A DNA stretch of 64,000 nucleotides from Gemmiger formicilis (GCF_900167555.1 NZ_FUYF01000001.1:62001-126000); one strand, 5' to 3'. Shown: positions 25,275 through 32,807, numbered from the stretch's first letter. Numbers and translations: made by a program. The notes: generated by a model from the sequence alone, not told the origin.

Positions 25275-26036
25275 TTAGCGCAGCCCTAAATCCGCCAGAA
25301 TATCCGTCCGTGCATCCAGCGCCAGCGTGGCGATGCGGCGAATTCGCTCGGGCGTCATATAGGGTGCCAGACCGCTGATGGAAAACGCACTTTCCGCGCG
25401 CCCGTCCGCCCCGGGGATCGCCACCGCCACACAGCGCACGCCCAGCTCGTTCTCCTCGTCGTCGATGGCGTAGCCGTTCGCGCGGACCTCCACCAGCTGG
25501 CTGCGCAGCTCCTCCAGATCGATGATGGTCTTGTCCGTCAGCTTCTGCACATTGCTGTGCGTCCAGATGTCCTCGAGCTCGTCGCCGGGCAGCGTCGCCA
25601 GAATCGCCTTGCCGACGCCCGTGCAGTACAGCGGACTGCGCAGGCCGACACGGCTCGACATCCGCATCGGGCCGCTCTCGGTCTTATAAATGTATACGAT
25701 GTCCCGCCCGTCGCGGATGACGAGATGCACGGCCTCGCCGGTGCGCTGGGACAGGCGCTCTAAGTGCGCCTTCGCCACGCCCATGATGTCCATGCTGTCC
25801 ACAATGCCGCTGGACAGCTCAAACATTTTTAAGGTCAGCCGGTAATGGCCGTTTTCCTCGTCCTGCACGACGTAGCCAAGCCCGACCAGACTGGCCAGCA
25901 GACGGTGGACCGTGCTTTTGGCCAGCCCGGTCTCCTCTGCCAGCCTTTGCAGACTGACCCCCGTGGGGTGCGCCGCCAGATGCTCAATGAGCTGAAAGAT
26001 GCGCTCCACGCTTTGTACGCCGCTTTTTTCTGCCAT
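25275..26036 (-). CDS. IclR-family transcriptional regulator (KdgR-like)
   Basis: A 253-residue repressor/activator. Residues ~5-65 form the winged helix-turn-helix (SVERIFQLIEHLAAHPTGVS, TGLAKSTVHRLLASLV), residues ~80-250 the ligand-binding GAF-like domain (RSPLYCTGVGKAILA, NELGVRCVAVAIPG). IclR proteins next to KDG/KDPG genes sense 2-keto-3-deoxygluconate; the divergent eda and kdgK support that role. Start at 26036 with GGGAGG about nine bases upstream. Two matching operator-like palindromes flank its promoter, suggesting autoregulation. Confidence 0.92.
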   Translation of the reverse strand: MAEKSGVQSVERIFQLIEHLAAHPTGVSLQRLAEETGLAKSTVHRLLASLVGLGYVVQDEENGHYRLTLKMFELSSGIVDSMDIMGVAKAHLERLSQRTGEAVHLVIRDGRDIVYIYKTESGPMRMSSRVGLRSPLYCTGVGKAILATLPGDELEDIWTHSNVQKLTDKTIIDLEELRSQLVEVRANGYAIDDEENELGVRCVAVAIPGADGRAESAFSISGLAPYMTPERIRRIATLALDARTDILADLGLR

Positions 26037-26106
26037 GATCCCGGCCTCCCGATGAAATTTAACAAAAATTTCATAATTTTGCATGGCAGACAAACCGTGC
26101 CTGCCG

Positions 26107-26121
26107 TTCCGCATTATGGAA
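26107..26121. promoter_or_regulatory. IclR-type operator, site 1
   Basis: TTCCG-CATTA-TGGAA: inverted TTCC/GGAA halves with a five-base centre, lying over the transcript start of the IclR gene. Same layout as site 2, 52 bases away (about five helical turns). Confidence 0.55.
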
Positions 26122-26123
26122 CG

Positions 26124-26152
26124 ATTATAGCAGAGTTTGCCCGATTTTTCAA
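26124..26152 (-). promoter_or_regulatory. Promoter of the IclR gene
   Basis: On the minus strand TTGAAA, 17 bases, TATAAT. Lies exactly between the two TTCCG-N5-nGGAA palindromes. Confidence 0.75.
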
Positions 26153-26158
26153 GCTCTT

Positions 26159-26173
26159 TTCCGAATAGCGGAA
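26159..26173. promoter_or_regulatory. IclR-type operator, site 2
   Basis: TTCCG-AATAG-CGGAA, a perfect inverted repeat with a five-base centre, just upstream of the IclR -35 box and about 55 bases upstream of the eda -35. Confidence 0.55.
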
Positions 26174-26225
26174 TCCTAGGCGGATGCGACAAAAATCGTG
26201 CGCTTTCTTTCACATTTTTGCCCGA

Positions 26226-26254
26226 TTGACGCCCGCCGCCGCTGCGTTTATAAT
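26226..26254 (+). promoter_or_regulatory. Promoter of the eda-kdgK unit
   Basis: TTGACG, 17 bases, TATAAT, the closest match to consensus in the window, about 75 bases before the eda start. A strong promoter fits the strongly biased codon use of both genes. Confidence 0.85.
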
Positions 26255-26329
26255 AAAAGTAACCAAGTGCGGGCATCACTGCGCATACTGCGCCGGACTG
26301 CCGCACACAATCAGTGAAGGAGAATTGCT

Positions 26330-27292
26330 ATGAATTCTGTTTTGCAGCGTGTTTACGAGATCGGCATTATTCCGGTCATTGCTTTCAACAGCGTGGATGA
26401 GGCCCTGCCCCTGTGCAAGGCCCTGATGGCCGGCGGCCTGCCGGCTGCGGAGGTCACCTTCCGCACCGCCTGCGCCGAGGATTGCATCAAGAAGATCCAT
26501 GAGGAGCTGCCCGATATGCTGCTGGGCGCCGGCACTGTCCTGACCAAGGATCAGGCTGACCGCGCTATGGCTGCCGGTGCTTCCTTCATCGTTGCCCCCG
26601 GCTTTGACCCCGAGGTCTGCCAGCACGTCATCGACAAGGGCGGCATCATGATGCCCGGCACCGCCACCGCAGGCGAGATGCAGCAGGCCATGAACATGGG
26701 CTGCGAGGTCGTCAAGTTCTTCCCTGCCGAGGCCAACGGCGGCGTGGACAAGCTGAAGAACATCGGCGCTGCCCTCAAGACCTGCAAGTGGATGTGCACC
26801 GGCGGCGTCAACGCCAAGAACGTCAACAACTACCTGGGCTACAACCAGATCATCGCCGTCGGCGGCACCTGGATGTGCAAGAGCGACAAGATCAAGGCCG
26901 GTGCCTGGGACGAGATCACCGCTATGAGCCGTGAGGCCGTTGACGTTATGCTGGGCCTGGAGCTGGGCCACATCGGCATCAACTGCGCTGACGAGGCCGA
27001 GGCTGCCAAGACTGCCGAGACCATCGCCAACCTGCTGAGCATGGCCGTCAAGGTCGGCAACAGCAGCATCTTCGTGGGCAAGAAGGAATTCGAGATCATG
27101 AAGAAGCCGGGCCGTGGCACCAACGGCCACATCGCCATCCTGACCAACAACGTTGACCGCGCCATCTACCACCTGGGCCAGCGCGGCGTCAAGTTCGACA
27201 TGGCCAGCAAGAACGTCAAGGACGGCAAGACCATCGCCATCTACTTTGCTGACGAGATCGCCGGCTTTGCCTTCCATCTGGTCCAGCGCTGA
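26330..27292 (+). CDS. eda: KDPG/KHG aldolase fused to a VOC-like domain
   Basis: A 320-residue protein. Residues 1-205 are the class I aldolase that splits 2-keto-3-deoxy-6-phosphogluconate into pyruvate and glyceraldehyde-3-phosphate: Glu41 in AAEVTFRT, GAGTVLT at 67, and the Schiff-base Lys129 in GCEVVKFFPAE. Residues ~212-320 (ELGHIGINCADEAEAAKTAE through NGHIAILTNNVDRA to AGFAFHLVQR) look like a vicinal-oxygen-chelate fold. Standard Eda is about 210 residues, so this is a real extension with an unknown role. AAGGAG precedes the ATG. Codons are strongly biased to GCC, CTG, AAC and AAG. Confidence 0.93.
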   Translation: MNSVLQRVYEIGIIPVIAFNSVDEALPLCKALMAGGLPAAEVTFRTACAEDCIKKIHEELPDMLLGAGTVLTKDQADRAMAAGASFIVAPGFDPEVCQHVIDKGGIMMPGTATAGEMQQAMNMGCEVVKFFPAEANGGVDKLKNIGAALKTCKWMCTGGVNAKNVNNYLGYNQIIAVGGTWMCKSDKIKAGAWDEITAMSREAVDVMLGLELGHIGINCADEAEAAKTAETIANLLSMAVKVGNSSIFVGKKEFEIMKKPGRGTNGHIAILTNNVDRAIYHLGQRGVKFDMASKNVKDGKTIAIYFADEIAGFAFHLVQR

Positions 27293-27319
27293 TTTTGGCG
27301 TAAAATCATCCGTAAATCT

Positions 27320-27353
27320 GTAGGGGGCGGCGTCCCGGACGCCCCGCTCCCCT
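27320..27353. repeat. GTAGGGG-family palindrome between eda and kdgK
   Basis: GTAGGGGGCG outer end with self-complementary core GGCGTCC/GGACGCC and a CCCCGC end. Transcribed as part of the eda-kdgK unit. Confidence 0.7.
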
Positions 27354-27388
27354 ATTTTATAAAATTATTAAAGTAAAAGGAGTTCACC

Positions 27389-28414
27389 ATGAAAGTCGTT
27401 ACTTTTGGCGAATTGATGATCCGTCTGCAGCCGTTCAACTATGAGCGCTTCGTTCAGGCCAACAACCTGGAGTTCAGCTTCGGCGGCGGCGAGGCCAACG
27501 TTGCTGTTTCTCTGGCCAACTACGGCATCGACGCAGCCTTCGTTACCAAGCTGCCCGCTCATGCCATCGGTCAGGCCGCTGTGAACAGCCTGCGCCGCTA
27601 CGGCGTTGACACCAGCAAGATCACCCGCGGCGGTGACCGTGTCGGCATCTACTTCAACGAGAAGGGCGCTTCTCAGCGTGGCTCTGTCTGCATCTATGAC
27701 CGCGCCAACTCCGCCATCCAGCTGGCTTCCACCGCCGACTTCGACTGGGATGCCATCTTCGAGGGCGTGGACTGGTTCCACTTCACCGGCATCACCCCGG
27801 CCCTGGGCGAGAACGTTGTCGAGATCTGCCGCGAGGCCTGCAAGGCTGCCAAGGCTCATGGCGTCAAGATCAGCTGCGACCTGAACTACCGCGGCAAGCT
27901 GTGGACCCGTGAGCAGGCCCGCGCTGCCATGACCGACCTGTGCCAGTACGTTGACGTCTGCATCTCCAACGAGGAGGATGCGAAGGACGTCTTTGGCATC
28001 GAGGCTGAGGCTACCGACATCTACGCCGGCGAGATCAACCGCGAGGGCTACAAGAGCGTTGCCAAGCAGCTGGCTGACAAGTTCGGCTTTGAAAAGGTCG
28101 CCATCACCCTGCGTGAGAGCCACTCTGCCTTCGACAACGGCTGGAGCGCCATGCTGTACGACGTTGCCTCCAACGAGTACTGCTTCTCCAAGAAGTACGA
28201 CCTGCACATCATCGACCGCGTCGGCGGCGGTGACTCCTTCGGCGGCGGCCTGATCTACGCCCTGCTGAACGGCAAGAGCACCCAGGACGCTGTTGAGTTC
28301 GCTGTTGCTGCTTCCGCTCTGAAGCACTCCATCGAGGGCGACTACAACATGGTCACTGTCTCCGAGGTCGAGAAGCTGGCCGGCGGCGACGGTTCCGGCC
28401 GTATCCAGCGCTAA
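27389..28414 (+). CDS. kdgK: 2-keto-3-deoxygluconate kinase (PfkB family)
   Basis: A 341-residue ribokinase-fold sugar kinase. N-terminal GGGEANVAVSLANYG (residues ~32) and the C-terminal PfkB signature DRVGGGDSFGGGLIYALL (~273, with catalytic Asp) are clear. Its position after KDPG aldolase and divergent from an IclR regulator points to KDG as substrate, the step before Eda in breakdown of uronates and similar sugars. AAAGGAG lies before the ATG. Codon bias as strong as in eda. Some related family members act on fructose or other keto-sugars, so substrate is from context. Confidence 0.88.
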   Translation: MKVVTFGELMIRLQPFNYERFVQANNLEFSFGGGEANVAVSLANYGIDAAFVTKLPAHAIGQAAVNSLRRYGVDTSKITRGGDRVGIYFNEKGASQRGSVCIYDRANSAIQLASTADFDWDAIFEGVDWFHFTGITPALGENVVEICREACKAAKAHGVKISCDLNYRGKLWTREQARAAMTDLCQYVDVCISNEEDAKDVFGIEAEATDIYAGEINREGYKSVAKQLADKFGFEKVAITLRESHSAFDNGWSAMLYDVASNEYCFSKKYDLHIIDRVGGGDSFGGGLIYALLNGKSTQDAVEFAVAASALKHSIEGDYNMVTVSEVEKLAGGDGSGRIQR

Positions 28415-28451
28415 GTTTAGACTTTTCCTACTAAATCTGTTTGCATCATAG

Positions 28452-28487
28452 CAAAAGCCCCGCAGGCGAGAGCCTGCGGGGCTTTTG
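28452..28487 (+). terminator. Terminator of the eda-kdgK unit
   Basis: A 16-bp perfect stem CAAAAGCCCCGCAGGC with its complement, loop GAGA; the T-rich part is built into the 3' arm. Confidence 0.92.
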
Positions 28488-28525
28488 TCGTTCCCGTCTG
28501 CCCGGCGGGACATTTTTTGCCCTGA

Positions 28526-28558
28526 TTGTCAACCCTGACGCAGGGAGGGCGTTGACAT
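28526..28558 (+). promoter_or_regulatory. BirA operator
   Basis: TTGTCAACC, 15 bases, CGTTGACAT. This fits the known Firmicutes BirA site (TTGTAAACC, 14-15 bases, GGTTTACAA). The right half contains the -35 TTGACA, so biotinylated-ligase binding would block transcription of birA-bioY. Confidence 0.8.
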
Positions 28559-28581
28559 TCTGGCCGGCGTTGCGGTATACT
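28552..28581 (+). promoter_or_regulatory. Promoter of birA-bioY
   Basis: TTGACA, 18 bases, TATACT, with the -35 inside the BirA operator. Confidence 0.8.
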
Positions 28582-28615
28582 GGCCTACAGTCGGGTTTAT
28601 AAGGGGGCGGCAAAA

Positions 28616-29596
28616 ATGGTCAAGCAGGAGGTGCTGGCGGCGCTGGATGCTGTGCGCGGGCGGTATATCTCCGGGCAGGAGCTGGCCGCTCAGCTCGGCG
28701 TGAGCCGCACCGCCGTATGGAAGGCCGTGGCTGCCCTGCGCCGGGACGGTATCCCGATCAAGGCCGTCACGAACCGCGGCTATACGCTGGCGCAGAGTGT
28801 CGATGTTCTGAATGCTGCCGCCGTGGCCGTTCAGCTGGATGAGGCCACGGTGAAAGCCCTGCAAATCGAGGTCGTGGACCGTCTGCCCGGCACCAACGCC
28901 GCCCTGCGCAGCCGGGCCGACGCCGGGGCACGGGAGGGGCTTGTGCTGATCGCACAGGCACAGTCAGCGGGCCGCGGGCGCGGCGGGCACAGCTTTTACT
29001 CCCCGCCCGGCGGGCTGTACATGAGCATCCTGCTGCGGCCCGAGATCGGCGCGCGGCAGGCAGTGGGCCTGACCGCCATGGCCGCTGTGGCCGCCGCCCG
29101 CGCGGCGGAAAGGCTGTGCGGCGTGCCGATCACGATCAAATGGGTCAACGACCTGTGGAAGAACGGCAAAAAGGTCTGCGGCATCCTGACCGAGGCCGCG
29201 CTGGACCTGGAATCCGGTATGCTGGATTACGCCGTGCTGGGGCTGGGCTTCAACGTCGCAGCCCCGGCGGACGGCTGGCCGGAGGACCTGCGGGACGTGG
29301 CGGGGGCGCTGTACGACGGCTCCCCTGCCCCGGGCGCGCGGGCCGCGCTGGCGGCGGCGTTCCTGAACGCCTTCTGGCCGCTCTACCGCGCAGGGCCGCG
29401 CAGCGGCTATCTGGACGAATACCGCCGCCGCCAGGCCCTGACCGGCCAGCGGGTGCTGGTCACGCCGCGCCGGGGCACGCCACGCGCCGCGCAGGTGCAG
29501 GGCATCGACGACGAATGTAAACTGGTCGTGCGCTTTGACGGCGAGAGCCGTCCCGCTGCGTTGAACAGCGGCGAGGTAAGTGTGCGATTATTATAA
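28616..29596 (+). CDS. birA: Bifunctional biotin-protein ligase / biotin operon repressor
   Basis: A 326-residue group II BirA. Residues 1-60 are a winged helix-turn-helix (ISGQELAAQLGVSRTAVWKAV). The ligase core has SAGRGRGGHSF (biotinyl-AMP loop, ~120), KWVNDLWKNGKKVCGILTE (~175) and GLGFNV; the C-terminal SH3-like domain follows. It attaches biotin to carboxylase carrier protein and represses its own operon when biotin is plentiful; the operator at 28526-28558 supports this. GGGGCGG lies before the ATG. Operon partner: bioY, 18 bases downstream. Confidence 0.95.
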   Translation: MVKQEVLAALDAVRGRYISGQELAAQLGVSRTAVWKAVAALRRDGIPIKAVTNRGYTLAQSVDVLNAAAVAVQLDEATVKALQIEVVDRLPGTNAALRSRADAGAREGLVLIAQAQSAGRGRGGHSFYSPPGGLYMSILLRPEIGARQAVGLTAMAAVAAARAAERLCGVPITIKWVNDLWKNGKKVCGILTEAALDLESGMLDYAVLGLGFNVAAPADGWPEDLRDVAGALYDGSPAPGARAALAAAFLNAFWPLYRAGPRSGYLDEYRRRQALTGQRVLVTPRRGTPRAAQVQGIDDECKLVVRFDGESRPAALNSGEVSVRLL

Positions 29597-29614
29597 AAAA
29601 GAGGGGTTATCCGT

Positions 29615-30160
29615 ATGACAAAATCTTCTGAAAACGTCCGCCGCATGGTGCTGTGCGCCATGTTCACCGCGCTGGTCGCCGTGTGCAGCCAGATCGCCGT
29701 CCCGATGCCGTGGGGTGTGCCGATCAATCTGGCGCTGTTCGCCGTCTACATGGCGGGCACGATGCTTGGCCCTGTCTGGGGCACGGCCAGTCAGGTCGTG
29801 TTCATTGCGCTGGCGGCCATCGGTGTGCCGGTGCTGGCCAACTTCCAGGGCGGCCCGTCTGCCATCTTCGGCAAGACCGGCGGCTACGCCATCGGCTACA
29901 TTCTGACCGCGCTGCTGACGGCCCTGCTGACGAAGGCGCTGGGCCGCAAGTTCTGGTCGCTCTGCGTGGCGATGGTCGTGGGCTGTGCCGCCTGCTACGT
30001 GCTGGGCACGATCTGGTTCATGATCCTGACCGGGGCTGACCTCGTCAGCGCCCTTGGCTGGTGCGTCCTGCCCTACCTGCCCGGCGACGCCGTAAAAATC
30101 GTCCTTGCCGCCGTGCTGACCATGCAGCTGGACAAGCGGCTGAAGGGCTCGCTGGTCTGA
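29615..30160 (+). CDS. bioY: Biotin transporter, ECF substrate-binding component
   Basis: A 181-residue membrane protein with about six hydrophobic segments. The BioY signature region GGPSAIFGKTGGYAIGY (near residue 80) is present. It captures biotin for an ECF transporter; the energy-coupling components are not in this window. With BirA as operon partner and no biotin-synthesis gene present, the pair suggests uptake rather than synthesis, though the rest of the genome is unseen. Confidence 0.94.
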   Translation: MTKSSENVRRMVLCAMFTALVAVCSQIAVPMPWGVPINLALFAVYMAGTMLGPVWGTASQVVFIALAAIGVPVLANFQGGPSAIFGKTGGYAIGYILTALLTALLTKALGRKFWSLCVAMVVGCAACYVLGTIWFMILTGADLVSALGWCVLPYLPGDAVKIVLAAVLTMQLDKRLKGSLV

Positions 30161-30164
30161 GGCT

Positions 30165-30195
30165 GTAGGGGGGCGGCGTCCTCGGCGCCCCGCGG
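30165..30195. repeat. GTAGGGG-family palindrome after bioY
   Basis: GTAGGGGGGCGGCGTCC outer arm, core with GGCG/CGCC, CCCGCGG end. Confidence 0.65.
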
Positions 30196-30211
30196 GTTAC
30201 AGTAACCCAAG

Positions 30212-30351
30212 GGCTTCCCCCTCGGGGGAAGCTGTCACCGAAGGTGACTGATGAGGGCAGAGCTGATCGGGCTGACCCGTTTACGGGCAACCGTAGCAAG
30301 CCCGCCCCTCATCCGGCCCTGCGGGGCCACCTTCCCCCCTCTGGGGAAGGC
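30212..30351. repeat. Composite intergenic element, full copy
   Basis: GGCTTCCCCC-TC-GGGGGAAGC end hairpin, a TCACC/GGTGA hairpin, TGATGAGGG and CCCTCATC inner pair, and a CCTTCCCC/GGGGAAGG far-end hairpin. About 140 bases; one of the best-preserved copies. Confidence 0.8.
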
Positions 30352-30375
30352 AAAGCAACAAAGCAAACAAAATCT

Positions 30376-30404
30376 CCCGCCCTGCTGGTCAGGGCGGGTT
30401 TTTT
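30376..30404 (+). terminator. Terminator of birA-bioY
   Basis: 8-bp stem CCCGCCCT/AGGGCGGG, seven-base loop, six T. The next promoter overlaps it. Confidence 0.85.
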
Positions 30405-30414
30405 ATGCTATAAT
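30386..30414 (+). promoter_or_regulatory. Promoter of ruvX-uppS
   Basis: TGGTCA (weak -35, in the terminator loop), 17 bases, TATAAT. The spacer covers the terminator's 3' arm and T-tract. Confidence 0.5.
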
Positions 30415-30446
30415 ACTTGTATATAACAAAGTAAAGGAGCCTGCCC

Positions 30447-30905
30447 ATGAAATGGCTTGCCGTTGACTATGGCGATTCCCGCACCGGGCTTGCCGGGTGC
30501 GACGCCGGGGAGACCATTACCTCCCCCATCACGCCGCAGATCGAAGAAAAAAGCATGAACAAGGTCGCCGCCGCCGTGACCGAGGTCTTTGCCGCCCGCG
30601 GAGCCGAGGGCCTCGTCTGCGGTTTGCCCAAAAACATGGACGGCACCGAGGGCAGCCGTGCCAACAAGAGCCGCCGCTTTGCCCAGCGCCTGGCCAACAC
30701 CGCGGGTGTGCCCGTTGTGCTGTGGGATGAGCGCCGCACCACCGTGTCCGCCGCCGCTATCCTGGCCGACAACGATACGTTTGGTGCCAAGCGCAAGGAG
30801 CGGCTGGACTCGGTGTCTGCCGCCGTCATTCTGGAGAGCTTTCTGAACTGGCGCGCCCACCACCCGGACGAGGAGCCGCCCGAGCTGGTCCGCCCCGAAG
30901 CATAA
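30447..30905 (+). CDS. ruvX: Putative pre-16S rRNA nuclease / Holliday-junction resolvase-like (YqgF)
   Basis: A 152-residue RNase H-fold protein. Residues 4-14 (LAVDYGDSRTG) carry the first acidic residue, VCGLPKNMDGTEG is the YqgF signature near 58, and the later WDERRTT (~93) and RLDSVSAAVIL (~118) bring the remaining acidic residues. Family members trim the 5' end of 16S rRNA precursor. AAAGGAG before the ATG; uppS follows after 14 bases, an unusual pairing. Confidence 0.93.
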   Translation: MKWLAVDYGDSRTGLAGCDAGETITSPITPQIEEKSMNKVAAAVTEVFAARGAEGLVCGLPKNMDGTEGSRANKSRRFAQRLANTAGVPVVLWDERRTTVSAAAILADNDTFGAKRKERLDSVSAAVILESFLNWRAHHPDEEPPELVRPEA

Positions 30906-30919
30906 AAAGGAGTACGAAC

Positions 30920-31645
30920 ATGCCGAACGCAAATGAACCCCGCTTCCCTACCCATGTCGCCATCATCGTGGACGGCAACCGCCGCTGGGCCAAGCAGCGC
31001 ATGCTGCCCGTCAGCGTGGGCCACAAGGCCGGCTTTGACCGCTTGCGCGAGATCACCCGCTATGCCGTCGGTGACCGCGGCGTCTTTGTGCTGTCGCTCT
31101 ATGTTTTCTCTACAGAGAATTTCAGCCGCGACGCCAAGGAGGTCGGCTACCTGATGGACCTCTTTGCCAACAACTTCCGCACGATTGCCGACGAGATGAA
31201 CGAGCGCGGCTGCAAGGTCCTGTTCAGTGGCCGCCGCGAGGGTCTGCAGCAGCGCGTGCTGGACGCCATGGACTACATGATGGACCTGACAAAGGACAAC
31301 GAAAAGGGCATTGTCAACTTCTGCCTGAACTACGGCAGCCACGCAGAGTTGACCGACGCGACCCGCGCCATTGCCGCCGAGGTCAAGGCCGGTACGCTCG
31401 AGCCTGAGGCCATCGACGAGAAGGTCATTGAGAAGCACCTCTACCGCGACCTGCCGCCCGTGGACCTGATGATCCGCACCAGCGGCGAGGAGCGGCTCTC
31501 CAACTTCCTGCTGTGGCAGTGCGCCTACGCGGAGTTCTACTTCACCGATACCCTTTTCCCCGATTTTACCAAGGAGTGCTTTGATAAGGCACTGGCCGAG
31601 TATGCCCGCCGCGACAGACGCATGGGCGGAAACACAAAGAAATAA
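30920..31645 (+). CDS. uppS: Isoprenyl transferase (undecaprenyl-diphosphate synthase family)
   Basis: A 241-residue cis-prenyltransferase that builds the C55 lipid carrier used for peptidoglycan and surface glycan. HVAIIVDGNRRWAKQR (residues 12-27, catalytic Asp) and the C-terminal DLMIRTSGEERLSNFLLWQ with YAEFYFTDTLFPDF are diagnostic. The loop reads DGNRRWA, whereas many bacterial enzymes have DGNGRWA; this is seen in some relatives, so it may not alter function. It supplies the carrier used by the enzymes at 1792-5441. Confidence 0.93.
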   Translation: MPNANEPRFPTHVAIIVDGNRRWAKQRMLPVSVGHKAGFDRLREITRYAVGDRGVFVLSLYVFSTENFSRDAKEVGYLMDLFANNFRTIADEMNERGCKVLFSGRREGLQQRVLDAMDYMMDLTKDNEKGIVNFCLNYGSHAELTDATRAIAAEVKAGTLEPEAIDEKVIEKHLYRDLPPVDLMIRTSGEERLSNFLLWQCAYAEFYFTDTLFPDFTKECFDKALAEYARRDRRMGGNTKK

Positions 31646-31652
31646 ACCTCAA

Positions 31653-31809
31653 AAGCCTTCCCCCCCCTTTTTGGGGGAAGGTGGCCGAGGCCCCGCCCGA
31701 GGCCGGATGAGGGGCGAGCCTGCCGCGGCAGCCCGTCAGCGGGTGGCTCCAGGAAACTTTGCCCTCATCAGTCACCTTCGGTGACAGCTTCCCCCGAGGG
31801 GGAAACCTT
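31653..31809. repeat. Composite intergenic element, full copy
   Basis: Ends AAAGCCTTCCCCCC/GGGGGAAACCTTT, with GGATGAGGGGC and GCCCTCATCA inside and a GTCACCTTCGGTGAC hairpin near one end. It lies between the convergent uppS and cyclophilin genes and could act as a terminator for either. Confidence 0.75.
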
Positions 31810-31824
31810 TGAAAATAGCATAAT

Positions 31825-31885
31825 ACACAACCCGCCCCCGCAAACTTTGGCATATCGGCCAAAAATTTGCGGGGGCGGGTCTGCA
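31825..31885. terminator. Inverted repeat between convergent genes
   Basis: AACCCGCCCCCGCAAA (31830-31845) and its near-complement TTTGCGGGGGCGGGT (31866-31880) can pair with a 20-base loop. No T-run follows on the minus strand, so terminator function for the cyclophilin gene is likely but not certain. Confidence 0.5.
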
Positions 31886-31899
31886 TATACTGTCTTATA

Positions 31900-32676
31900 T
31901 CAGCCCACAGTGTCCAGGCCGTTGTCCTCGGCACTGCTGTAGGTCGTGATCGTCACGCTGTTGATCGTGATGGCGGCCTCCTCGGTGGGGCGGTAGGTGT
32001 CGTTGCCGTCATCGTCCTTCACCGTGTCCACGCAGGCCATGGCGTCCACAACGTCCATGCCCTGATAGACCTGCCCGAACACGGTGTCGGTGTTGTCAAG
32101 ATACGGCAGCCCGCCCACAGCGGCGTAGGCCGCGATCTGCGCGTCGGTGTAGCCGTTGGCGGTCAGCTCGGCCTGCCGGTCACTGCTGCTCACACTGTCC
32201 GGCAGGGCCGTCACAAAGTAAAACTGACTGTTGCCGCCGGTCACGTCGCCGCCCGCGGCAAACGCGGTGCAGAGCGCCCCGGCGTAATGCTTCAGATCCG
32301 CGCTCGCCTCCGGCGGATACGGGTTGTTGCTCCAGATCGTCGAACCGCCTGTGCCTGTGCCGGTGGCATCGCCGCCCTGCACGGCAAAGCCGTACTCGCT
32401 GCGCCAGATCGTCGTATTATCGTAATAACCGCTGCGGGCCAGGCCCACAAAGTTGTAGACGGCCATCGGCGCGGCATCCGGGTAGAGCACGGCGCGCACC
32501 TCGCCTAAGGATGTGTCAAAGATCGCAATCGTGTCGCCGTCCGCAGGGGTGTTGAACTGCCGCTCGGTGCTGGTGAAGTCCGCAGGCCGGGTGGGCGGGG
32601 TCTTTGCCGCGCCCTTGCTGCAGGCGCACAGCAGGGCCAGCGCCAGCGCGGGCAGCAGGCAGAATCGTTTACGCAT
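31900..32676 (-). CDS. Cyclophilin-type peptidyl-prolyl isomerase, predicted lipoprotein
   Basis: A 258-residue extracytoplasmic foldase. Residues 1-19 are a lipoprotein signal with the lipobox ending LLCAC, followed by a Thr/Pro-rich linker. The cyclophilin domain starts near residue 48 (IAIFDTSLGEVRAVLYPDAAP, NFVGLARSGYYDNTTIWR, GGDATGTGTGG, then NSQFYFVTA and VFGQVYQGMDVVD). It helps exported proteins fold at the cell surface. Start at 32676 with GGAGG seven bases upstream. Promoter at 32710-32715 (TATAAT preceded by TGTGG on the minus strand). Confidence 0.92.
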   Translation of the reverse strand: MRKRFCLLPALALALLCACSKGAAKTPPTRPADFTSTERQFNTPADGDTIAIFDTSLGEVRAVLYPDAAPMAVYNFVGLARSGYYDNTTIWRSEYGFAVQGGDATGTGTGGSTIWSNNPYPPEASADLKHYAGALCTAFAAGGDVTGGNSQFYFVTALPDSVSSSDRQAELTANGYTDAQIAAYAAVGGLPYLDNTDTVFGQVYQGMDVVDAMACVDTVKDDDGNDTYRPTEEAAITINSVTITTYSSAEDNGLDTVG

Positions 32677-32741
32677 AACGGGTCCTCCGTGAAAAATCCA
32701 ATTAAATTCATTATACCACAGAACTTCCCGCTTGAACACCC

Positions 32742-32770
32742 TTGACGTTTGCGAAAAAAAAGGGTACACT
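32742..32770 (+). promoter_or_regulatory. Promoter of the DUF1292 gene
   Basis: TTGACG, 17 bases with an A-tract of eight, TACACT. Confidence 0.65.
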
Positions 32771-32807
32771 ATAGCTATCAAATACGAACGACCACAGGAG
32801 GTCACTT

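Noticed and set aside
30447-30905. Calling this gene a proven Holliday-junction resolvase.
   Set aside because: The YqgF family is best supported as a 16S rRNA processing nuclease; the resolvase name is kept only as an old label.
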